64,000 nucleotides of DNA from contig NC_089422.1 in assembly GCF_013426205.1 (NCBI RefSeq), positions 1,364,001 through 1,428,000 on the forward strand. The letters are read 5' to 3'. Position 1 is the first letter of the stretch; the number at the start of each line of letters is the position of its first letter. Shown piece by piece: positions 32,284-41,454 of this stretch. This stretch comes from Metarhizium brunneum (taxonomy: Eukaryota; Ascomycota; Sordariomycetes; Hypocreales; Clavicipitaceae). The notes under the pieces were generated by a model. It made no database searches, had not been told where the DNA came from, and saw nothing but the letters and a program-made list of their open reading frames with translations. Both the position numbers and the translations under genes were made by a program.

Positions 32284-33584
32284 AATTTAACAGTAACACG
32301 CAATTCAAAAAACAATCAAGTTTATACTAATATAATTTTTTTTAAAATTTAAAGTATTTTTACTTTAATATTATATTATAAATTAATTAATATAAAATAT
32401 AAAAATATAAAAAAAATTATTTTAAAATTATTTTATTAAATAATATATTTTTTTAATTTTTTTTATATTATTTAATATAAACTTTTAAGAAATATAAGTT
32501 TATTTTTTAAGTAGATTATTTTTAGAATTACTAGAACTAATTATAATAAAAATAATCCTAAGTAATAAAATAATTAAATAAATACCAGTCTACTGTGACT
32601 GCTTGCCATGGACAACGGCGGCAAGCATATCGGACAACTCGCGGGATACGTGTCGAAGGGGCCTGTGGGATGTGTCAATTAATAATTCAACTATTACATA
32701 CCTAGGTATATTACGTAGAATAGTTGCAGGTAATCAGGGCGCGAGCAACTTAAAGTAGAACACTTGGTCGCCGATAGGCGAACTGGCCGTACTCGTCTGA
32801 TCTGATAGCAATACCTCAAGGAATCCCACATGCCGGCGTGCGAGTATCTACTATTCCGCCCAGGGTTAGGGTTACACGCGCCAAGATCGTCAAAAAATTC
32901 CTATCAAGGCTAGCTTGGTTGTTAAACATGTACTTGGTATTGGAGCCCGTAGTAGAGCGTCCCCATTGTCAAAGGGCTTGCTAGCTGCACTACCAGAAAG
33001 GCAGAATCTCCTGCAGTGTAACCCTATCACGACGACAAAGAGCCCGCCAAGACCGGCTCAACTTGGACCGCGTCACGCACTCTTTTATAATATTGTATTC
33101 TCTTGGCGGACGTTAGAACCTGTTTCAAGGACGCTCTATGTGTCGGCGTTCCTCTCTGTGTCTGTTCGTCGTATATTCCAAACTCATGCCGGTACTCCGT
33201 GTTTTGTGTAAATATCAAACCGGGCAGCTTCAACCATACTTCAATCTCTTCGGGCTTTCCGGACTTATCTGGCCGCCTCCTGGCGTCGCCATATTTTGTA
33301 TAGCGCAATTTGAAACTCTAAAAACTCCCGAGTGGCTGGCATAATAGCATTGTGTATCGGGATTAATTATTGCGTGGTGGAAGGACGGGCTGCAAGCAAC
33401 CGCTACCCGCATGGAAGAAACATGGACCAGATGATTTGTACTTACCAGCGGCTACAAAGGCCGTGAGTCGGGATTCCTCATACAGACAAACAGAACGGGC
33501 TTGTATTGAACTCGGCTCTTTGCACGTCACAGACACTTGTGCCGCGACTGAAAATCCAGAGGGCAAAATATGATCGCCGATCAC
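32284..33584. other. AT-rich island and repeat-poor spacer
   Basis: 32284-32600 is extremely A/T-rich. 32600-33584 has mixed composition with only short overlapping ORFs. A two-unit TTAGGG tract lies at 32863-32873. A near match to TACTCCGTA lies at 33193. No gene was recognised. Confidence 0.45.
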
Positions 33585-33670
33585 TTTAGCTGCCCAATGG
33601 CTCATGGAGACTCGCTTACCTAAGAAAACTGTATAGCAGAGGGAGCCCCACGAGCTATTGGGCAGCTAAA
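33585..33670. repeat. Foldback (hairpin) element, copy 1
   Basis: The arm TTTAGCTGCCCAATGGCTC at the left pairs with GAGCTATTGGGCAGCTAAA at the right, with one mismatch. The loop of about 48 nt (GGAGACTCGCTTACC and more) is shared with copy 2 at 34655-34744. Confidence 0.75.
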
Positions 33671-34654
33671 GAGATAGCTTCGGGATTTCCTTGATAAATT
33701 AAGAACTATCTACTCCGTCCTCGTCTCCTTTTTCCGCCCGTTGCACACTGTACGACAGCAAGCTCTGGAGGTTAACGGAGTATAGTAGGTTAATAAAAGC
33801 CACAATAATAAGTAATTTTATACTTAAATTTATTAGTTTAAATCATTAAGTTTTATTTAATTTTTAATAAAAATTAATTACTTTATTATTATATTATTAA
33901 TAAAAACTAATAATTTATAATAAAAATAAAAATAAAAATAAAAATAATTTTTTAGTATTTTATAAAATTAAATTTTTAATAATTTATTAATATTAATTTT
34001 TATTAATAATAATACTTTTAAAAATATAAGTTTTAATATAAAAATAAATTATTAGTAAGACTTTTATCCAGTAGCTGTACATTGCTATTAGTTGCAGGCG
34101 GCGCGGAATGTGGCGTGACGAGCAGGTTTTCCGGATAATGCAAGGGCTGCCCACATGTCAAGTCCGTGTTTCCTCTGGTGCCAAGTTTTGGGCGCCCCTT
34201 CAATGTTGCTGTGTGGGTCGTCTTGCTCAACTGCCTGGTAAAAAATATAGGCTGCCCGCCGTTGACGGCCTGAATAGCGCTTCTTAAAAGGGTCTGGCGC
34301 AGGAGCACTAATCAAGTCGTAGCTTGGCATTCCTTCCAAACCTACGGAGTACATGTAGCACTAGACTCTGTTTGAAAACACTAGGCTTCAACTTGTTATA
34401 CTTTGTCACCTCTTGGCTTCCACTAAGACTTGCGATTGGCCCGTCGATGGTGCTTTATTTCCTGCACCCGATTGACGCGATGCCAACTTATCCAGCACTG
34501 CACGCACTCGTCCTTTTTTCCATCATTGACGATTCATGTCCCGGCGACGCATTGCGGGCCCGTCACTGCTTTACTACATCCAAGTCAATATATATGACAT
34601 GCACATGGAGCCTTCGGAATGATCTGCCCGAGTACCGGTCAGGTAATCTCAAGC
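33671..34654. other. Spacer between the two foldback copies
   Basis: 33780-34070 is AT-rich and RIP-like. A minus-strand ORF of 88 codons (34354-34088) has fair composition but no recognised family and is left unannotated. One TACGGAGTA lies at 34343-34351. Confidence 0.4.
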
Positions 34655-34744
34655 ATCTCTTTAGCTGCCAAATGGCTCGTGGAGACTCGCTCACTTAAGT
34701 TATGGCAGAGGAGGCCCCACGAGCTACTTGGCAGCTAAAGAGAT
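34655..34744. repeat. Foldback (hairpin) element, copy 2
   Basis: The terminal arms ATCTCTTTAGCTGCC and GGCAGCTAAAGAGAT are perfect inverted repeats. The inner parts (TGGCTCGTGGAGACTCGCT, GCCCCACGAGCTA) match copy 1. It lies 1070 bp from copy 1. Confidence 0.75.
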
Positions 34745-34756
34745 AGTAATAACGTC

Positions 34757-35242
34757 ATGTCTTGTCAGCAACAACTCCCAGCTGCTGTCATCGACAACAG
34801 ACGCCTTCAACTCGCGGCGGACAACAACGCCTTGACTAAAAGAGCCATCCTCCAGAAGCAACACGAGAACTTCGCCTGGCATTCAAGATATTAGAGAGAG
34901 GACGAGTTAGTACCTAGGTAGGTAACAAAAGACTGGCCATTTGCCTCATACTTCCCGCCGCCTTCCTTGGAACCGCATGAAGCAGCAGAGCGCGCCATGG
35001 ACAGTTAGATCGTTGTGGAGTCTTTGATAATCCCCTAGCCAAAGGACGCCTCATACGGCTCTGACTCACACCATTGTCTTGCGCACCCCGACTTTGCTTT
35101 CAAACGCAAAATTGGTCTACTGAGTACGTGCAACCTTGTGGCCACAAGTAATGATATTCGGAATAGTGTGCCGACTCTATACCTGCCAAAGGATTTCAGT
35201 GGAGTAAAGCCCGCGGCGCTGGCTGCAGATCCGGAACGCTAG
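34757..35242 (+). pseudogene. Decayed protein-coding gene of unknown family
   Basis: One phase reads as a protein-like sequence for about 160 codons from the ATG at 34757 (MSCQQQLPAAVIDNRRLQLA), with several TAG stops (34892, 34916, 35009, 35036) but no frameshift. Stretches such as TKRAILQKQHENFAWHS and SDSHHCLAHPDFAFKRKIG have normal amino-acid usage. Stops all of TAG type next to RIP-degraded DNA suggest C-to-T or G-to-A decay of a former gene. I do not recognise the family. Confidence 0.45.
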
Positions 35243-35530
35243 ATGTTTTGACGGATATTAAAAAGGTATAATAATCAAGTTGTTTTAAAGCAAGCTAGTT
35301 ATAAAAAAAGCTTAATTATCTTAATAAATAATTTTATTAATATTTAAATTATTTTACTTTATAATTAAATAAAATTATAAGTATAATATAAGTATTATAT
35401 AAGCGTAAAATCTAAAAGAATATTAGGTTATATTAATATTTGGTTGATTCGCTCTGTAGTCAAATAAAATTACACACATAATACTAGTATCGTGCAAGCG
35501 TAAAATCTAAAATAATATTAGGCTGTACCA
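35243..35530. repeat. AT-rich sequence with repeat C copies 2 and 3
   Basis: It contains the 35-nt repeat at 35489-35523 and its partial copy at 35401-35427, both matching 18739-18773. It is otherwise A/T-rich with no gene. Confidence 0.55.
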
Positions 35531-35833
35531 GGCCAAGAACAGTAAGAGACTAGAAAAGTAAACCATCTACGCATCGTGACACGTTAAACGTACCAGCGCA
35601 ATTAGTGCCGCGCTGTGGCCCGCTAGTCACGGCTACCTCGCGATAGCCTCAGCTACCGTCATGTAGTCAAACCTTGTATGTTGTCGTGACTTCGCGGCCG
35701 TGACTCACGCCGAGTCACGCCGAAAACCTATATTAGGTTATATTAGGCTAAGAATAGTAAGAGACTAGAAAATCAGACTGTCTACGCATCGTGACGTGTC
35801 AGACGTACCAGCGGAATTGGTGCCGCGCTGTGG
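35531..35833 (+). repeat. Pair of about 90-bp direct repeats
   Basis: 35531-35620 and 35746-35833 are near-identical direct copies. They share AGTAAGAGACTAGAAAA, CTACGCATCGTGAC, CGTACCAGCG and GTGCCGCGCTGTGG. They are spaced 215 bp apart, each preceded by ATTAGG(C)-type AT-rich sequence. Confidence 0.7.
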
Positions 35834-35867
35834 AACCAAAGCGCAGCACCAAGGAAGCTGTTACACT

Positions 35868-35998
35868 GGCCACAAAAGGGGCCAACGGGGCCAACGAGAC
35901 CAACAAGACGAAAAAAAGGCCAACAAGACGAAAAAGGCCAGCAAGACCAAAAAGGCCAACGAGACCAGACCAAAAAGGCCAACAAAGCCAAGGCTGCC
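35868..35998 (+). repeat. Degenerate minisatellite, Lys/Thr/Asn-type unit
   Basis: Units close to AAAAAGGCCAACAAGACC repeat about seven times with small variations. A 150-codon ORF passes through (35796-36248), but its protein is a by-product of the repeat and has no recognisable domain. Confidence 0.6.
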
Positions 35999-38384
35999 AA
36001 GTAGATCTGTATTGGCGGTATTACCTCGTCTGGACTCTGAATTATTATGGAGCTACCATCAATCGGCCAACAAGCAGTCGACGTGTCGCCCTCGTCTTCA
36101 GACCCCAGTGCCTGCTTGTCCCCTAGCGCAAGCGAAGTTGCACCGGGCATCGACGATTGGATCGGTTGACAGGCCGCCCCATCCATGCAATTCAAGGTCA
36201 GGGCTGTGGTTAATAGAGCACTTGAGGCATATACGGGGTACGGCCTAGAATTAAACTCATCTTGAACCTGATTCCGTCAAGTGCTTCTTTATGCGCTGGC
36301 AGTCCCGCGGCCCATCGCTCATTGCCTGCAAAACGAGCCGCGAGCAACCTTGGATCTGCCGATGGCAGGACTTGGGGGGCCGAGATTTCAGCCGCTGGGG
36401 CACCCTCACAGAGTCACAGAACTGATGGTGGCTTGAAGCTTCAGTATTAGAGCGCATGTGACCACATTGAATCGGTGGTGTCGACAGCTGCGCTCAGCGC
36501 CCTAGTGCCGTTCGAGCACTGGCTTTGCGATGCTGAGCTCGCCATCTGAAACCACAGAGATGATGTCTGGTCAATTCATCCCACAGAGCCGAACTCGTCT
36601 GGGCGCACAAGCAGTCGCCTAGCGCTGCCATTTTCGCACGGCACAAGCAAGTCGATCCGGTCACGTCATCTTGGCCTATCTCGTGGCATTGCATGCACTC
36701 ACAACGCTGGGGCATCAGGTGGTGGCACGATTCAGTCGATTATGTAGCTACAGGTGGCATGAAGCAGTGGATGAGCCCTTGGTGCAGCCACTAGTACTGG
36801 AGCTGTCTTGTGATAGTTGTGCTGTCACCAGAACCAGGGCACGCGCGCGGGGCGCTCAGTGCTGTGTGTTGCTGTATTGACCTCCAAGTTTCCTTGAAAC
36901 AGCTAGTGTTTTGGGGCTACAGCCACCCCCGGGGCGTTCATCTGGTCGAGTTCACACCGCATCTTGGTTTGAAGCTATTCGTAGCTATCTAGATAAGCTG
37001 ATCTCATCAATATAGGCGGCGCATACCTACGGCTTTGCCTATTCAATACAATATAATACATATATATTATATATACTATATATATAAGACTATTCCCAGG
37101 CATTTGATTAATCAAAGGTAAAATACCCTTTAGTCACTACGAAATAAAGATATCAATTTATGCTACTTACGTGTCTGGTACTATTATAAACCTGCGAAAT
37201 CCGCCTTTGTCGTCAAGTGTTCCTCGTCAATGTTGACGCCGGGTCCCTGAAGGACTCACGAGGAAGACCAATTGGCTCACAAGTATGCAGGCTTAGTTGC
37301 CTCCGCTGTGCCTACACCTAGGTCAGCTTTCCGTCGGCATCGGGGTCTGATTCCTCAGACGAATCGCATCGCTCGTCATTCCCTCAGCGCAGTTGGCACC
37401 TCAAAAATATAACGGGTACTCGACTCTTATCGGTAAGCTCCCCTTGTGGCGCTAGTGCTTTCTCCTTTGCCAATTATTACTCCAAACTAGTATTTGAATT
37501 ATTTTTACTATTATACAACCTGCTATAGAGCAGGGGAACTCGTAGCATCAATTGATATGACTCTCAGGAGTCAGGAGCCACGTCAAGAGTGCCGAAAACG
37601 GACACCAAAGGGGATGACAAATCGGTACTCCCGGGCTGAGATTCGACGATTTAGCCCAACCGGCTGCACATGGGATCGTCCATGGTTCGAGCGTTCGGAT
37701 AGCTGCCTGCTAGTCATGGGTATTTTGGCCGGAGTAGCGTGGAGACGTGATGACCCCGGAGAGGATCCTTGCTCCCACACGGTTACACAGGGCTACAATC
37801 ACGGGGCCTAGGGCAGAAGACCCTCACCGACTTCTTGTATGTAAAGAGCTTTTTTGTCAACTAGGCCTTGAGAAAAACCAAGGAGTTATTAGATAAATTG
37901 AGTCATGATACTTCAAGCCTTGAGCCCTTGTCACGCTTGCTTCCGATTTGCTCCGAGTGTGTCTCATTTCTAGAACTAGAGTCGCCCCTTGAATGTTTCT
38001 TTATACCTGACCTGACAGGGGAAAGAGTAGTGGGACGTTGTTATAAAATTCGTAAAAAATCTCAAGTACTTATCAAAGTTATTTTCCTTTCAAAATCTTG
38101 ATTTTTTACTTAATTATGAAGCCCCTTACCAGGCCACGCATAAAGAAACATGGGAGGGGGGGGGGGGTTGTACGTCCAAACCCCTCGGCACCCCGAACCT
38201 TGTTTGACACCAGGCTGAAGCTTGAAAAACCGGTTTTCTCTTCTCTTGGCGGCCTGGCAATATCAGCCACGAATATTATTAGGCAAAACAGCGCTTCGCT
38301 TGAGTTCTTGCGTTATCGCAGGAAGTCGGGTCAAAGCTAGGGAGCGTAGTTTCCCACTTTGCTATATTAACTACTCCGTAGTCG
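35999..38384. other. Gene-poor accessory spacer, about 2.4 kb
   Basis: No ORF with family similarity. It has a (TA)n-rich stretch at 37050-37090, a 12-G run at 38156-38167 and a TACTCCGTA at 38372-38380. A fragment near 37.92 kb shares GCCCTTGTCAC with the end of the family A LTRs. Confidence 0.4.
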
Positions 38385-39354
38385 GATGACAACATAAGCC
38401 CTTGTCATAAGTGGAAGCAAAGCGGCAAGCTGGGGAGGTCAAAATTTGAGGCTTTTGAAGCTGCTATTAGATTCAAGGCTTTTGAGGTTGTTGAATTTGA
38501 AGCTCGTTGAAGCTGCTGCTGGATTCGAGGCTTTTGAAGCTGCTAAATCCGAGCCTGTTGAAGCTTTTTTTTATTTATTTTTTTAATTTTCCCCTCCAAT
38601 GGCCCTGCCGGGGCCGTCTGCAGCGGGCTTGTCGCCTGCGCCGGACCTTTTGCCTGCGGCGCTTTTGAAGCTGTTGAAGCTGCTAGGTGGGATTGGAATG
38701 TGCTAGGTGACCTTAGAAGGTGCCTACAATATCAAAAGGCAGGCTCACGATAATCTGTAGAGCTACATACCGGCCTTTAAATTTAAGCTAATTATAGTAA
38801 TTTTGAGTTATCTAGACTAATAATTGGTCAAGTTTAAACTATACAAGACTTATAATTGTGGTAGCGCAGTAACCTGGGACTCTATTAAATGCTGTGACAA
38901 GGGCTCGATTAGAGGGCTTGGAACGTAAAGTTTCAATTCAATAATAATCTCGTAGGATGTCAAAGGTCCTGAGTTGCAGAGAGGAAAGAAGAGAAAAGTA
39001 ACTACTATTTATATATAAAAGGAACGCCTAGGCCTAAAGGTCTTACCCGGGCACGTGTTCAAGCCGTGTAACCAATAAGTCCCGTATCGGTAAAGCCCCT
39101 TTGCTGGACTTCATGATCTGTTGGGCCTTTTCCGTGTAACATAGGCTCCCGGCAGGGCCCCCGGAGGAGGAAATTAAAAGAAGCTCTAGGAAATATTGCT
39201 CGCAGCCCCTTAACGAGCCCGAATTCAATAGTAGCTTCGAAAGCCTCGAATCCAGCAACCCCAACAGCTTCAAAAGAATCAAAACCCTCAAATTTTGACC
39301 CCTCACCGGCTTGCCGCTTTGCTTACACTTGTGGCAAGGGCTCCCGTTGTCATC
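38385..39354. mobile_element. 970-bp inverted-repeat element with a nested family A LTR
   Basis: Both ends start GATGACAAC, then a few differing bases, then AGCCCTTG(T/C)CA(T/C)AAGTG, AAGCAAAGCGGCAAGC, GTCAAAATTTGAG and a run of GAAGCTGCTGGATTCGAGG-type units. The arms are inverted relative to each other and similar for about 190 bp (to the CCCTGCCGGG blocks). The middle holds an inverted copy of the family A LTR (38893-39141). No transposase is seen, so it is non-autonomous or a composite of repeats. No clean target duplication was found. Confidence 0.65.
38893..39141 (-). repeat. LTR-like repeat, family A copy 3 (inverted)
   Basis: 249 bp. Read on the minus strand it starts TGTTACACGGAAAAGGCCCAAC and ends CCCTTGTCACA (quoted only in part), closely matching 18894-19133 along its length, including the TATATA region and GAGATTATTATTGAATTGA. 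Its flanks (GCCTA / GCATT) do not form a duplication. Confidence 0.75.
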
Positions 39355-39931
39355 AAACTAGTATATAATGGGAGCGTCCCCCAGGCTCTAATTGGATAAC
39401 TAGAAAATACTTCTTTGGCAACTGGTTAGTGAGAAGAGTAAGGTTTACGCCACTCACGTGTAGCATCGTGAACCTCATAATTTAGTGTTGTTGATGTCCA
39501 AGCTGGCTGCCTTCAGCTTCAACACCTTCAACACCTTCAACAAGCCCGAATTCAGCAGCAGTAATAAAGGCCGGAATAATATTCTTCCCTGGCTACCACC
39601 GCTTTGCCTACGATTAGGACAAACTTGATCGTTGGCATCACCGTCTTGTCTATCGTACTATATGCATGTTTGCGCTATGTTAATTGAGAATCTTATATGT
39701 ATAACAATCCATACTAAGCCATTTGTGCCGAACTCAGGCTCCTTCCCGCACATGGTAAAGTTCGGTGGGATATAGCTTCGTGGATGAACCATCACGAACA
39801 AACGGAGTCGCTCGCACAACAACTTTACATGATGTCAATACATACATGGTTCAGAAATAACACTTTTTCTCACAATAGCTGTACACGATCCGGGGAAATG
39901 GTCCATGCTTGTAGTCAGTTGCACCAACTAC
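39355..39931. other. Spacer with repeat B copy 2
   Basis: 39414-39649 is repeat B copy 2, in the same orientation as 23561-23843. The remainder is the 3' side of the dehydrogenase gene. Confidence 0.5.
39414..39649 (+). repeat. Dispersed repeat B, copy 2
   Basis: It aligns with 23561-23843 over most of its length and ends CACCGTCTTGT. It is less AT-shifted than copy 1. Confidence 0.6.
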
Positions 39932-41108
39932 TCAGTAGTCATAAAAGCCCTTGCCGCTCTTCTTGCCCAGCCAGCCTGCATCTACCATCTTGCCCAAAAG
40001 AACACTAGGACGATATTTTGAATCGCCCGTCTCGTTATACAACACCCTCATGATGGCCAGGCAGGTATCAAGTCCGATAAAGTCGGCAAGTTGGAGAGGC
40101 CCCATGGGAACGTTGGTTCCGTTCTTCATAATGGCGTCAATCGACTCGCGGTCTCCGACACCCGTCTCGAGACAAATGACAGCCTCATTAATATAAGGCA
40201 TAAGAATGCGGTTGGCCAGAAAACCGGGTGTGTCGGCAGATATCGAGGTAACCTTGCCGAGTTTCTTGCAAAACTCCACGGCAGTCTCGAGTGTTTCCTT
40301 ACTCGTCTGCAGGCCACTGATAATCTCGACACCCTTCTGCACGGGCACAGGGTTCATAAAGTGTGTCGAGACGACACGGGATGAAGCCGATGTGTCTGTG
40401 GGGTCAGCGGTAGCAGCGGCTGCGATTTTGGTGATGGAGATGGAAGACGTATTTGTCGCAAGGATCGCGTGCTTTGGGCATATCTTTGCGAGGCTGCCAA
40501 AGATATCGAACTTGAGCTTGGGAATTTCAGGAACCGCTTCAATAACAAAGTCGACATCAGAGAGATCTTCCATCTTGATGCTTGGCTTCAGCAAGGCGCG
40601 GGCCTGGTCAGCCTGTTCCTGAGTGAGCCGGGACTTGGACACATCCTTTGCCAAGAGTTTGTCTGTGCAAGGTCATATCGGTGTCAGCGGGTAATGGTTG
40701 CATAAAATTGTGCTTTTAGTGTGTAAGAGGTCTGTGTGTATGGTAATATACCTGCAAATGCGAGTCCCTTGCTCAATGCCGCGTCGGACGTGTCAATCAA
40801 CCTGACGGGGACCTGAGCTTTCTGAGCAGCAACCAAAGCAATACCCAGACCCTGTAGTCATGCCCATGGATTATCGTCAGTTTCAATTGGAAATGGCCAC
40901 GCCCAGAGCATTTGCCTGCGCCGATTCATGTTCTTGGGGGCAATTTCCAACCAGGAATTTCACATGATGGGTGGACACTAACCATCTGACCGGCGCCAAT
41001 AACACCCAGGCTTTTCACTTCTGCGGCACATTGGCGCGTGGTACAGCTGAAGGAGCGCGCTTGGCGCGCTATCCCCAACATTCTCGTTCGTAAAAATGGG
41101 GTGGTCAT
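39932..41108 (-). CDS. 3-hydroxyacyl-CoA (3-hydroxybutyryl-CoA) dehydrogenase
   Basis: This is an NAD-dependent dehydrogenase of fatty-acid or branched-chain acyl-CoA oxidation. Exons on the minus strand are 41108-40983, 40851-40752 and 40662-39932 (318 residues, a normal length). The N-terminus is Arg/Ser-rich (MTTPFLRTRMLGIARQARSF), suggesting mitochondrial import. The NAD-binding glycine motif GVIGAGQMGLGIA is split by the first intron and intact when joined. Later motifs: VDFVIEAVPE; ATNTSSISIT; HFMNPVPVQKGVEII with the catalytic His in STHFMNP; TPGFLANRILMPYINEA; and the C-terminal domain ending GWLGKKSGKGFYDY. It is head-to-head with TOF1 across 346 bp. Confidence 0.93.
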
Positions 41109-41454
41109 TTTGAATTTCCTTGTGGTGAAGAAAGGGCAATAATATTCCAAAAAAAAAAGGGCGGAGGGGTGATGTCAAGATGGTGGTAGTTCTGGTTCGG
41201 GTAACCTCGGCTCTTTGATAAGGTCCCGTTTACGGGCCTTAAAATGGTCGCTGACATAAGCACCGAGCAACAGCTGTCAGCAGCTGTCAGACCCGTCACT
41301 TTACACGCTTTCAGCTAGTGACGCGTCGAGACGCGTGCCCGTAGGCCAGAGTCCACTCAATGCACTCATAGTTCGACAGCATCACCCAATGCACTGTATT
41401 ATTACCTCGTGTCTCTTTTGGTAAAGCAGCTTCGCCCGGGCAAGGTTCATCAGC
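41109..41454. promoter_or_regulatory. Bidirectional promoter, dehydrogenase / TOF1
   Basis: Only 346 bp separate the two divergent start codons. A tandem CAGCTGTCAG repeat occurs at about 41271-41291. Confidence 0.5.

Noticed and set aside
34088..34354. 88-codon minus-strand ORF ending at an AT-rich border
   Set aside because: Composition is reasonable and might be a gene remnant, but no family is recognised and it is not supported by splice structure.
35796..36248. Lys/Thr-rich 150-codon ORF resembling a basic chromatin protein
   Set aside because: The basic part is a direct translation of a minisatellite; no conserved domain, and it lies in a repeat-rich zone.
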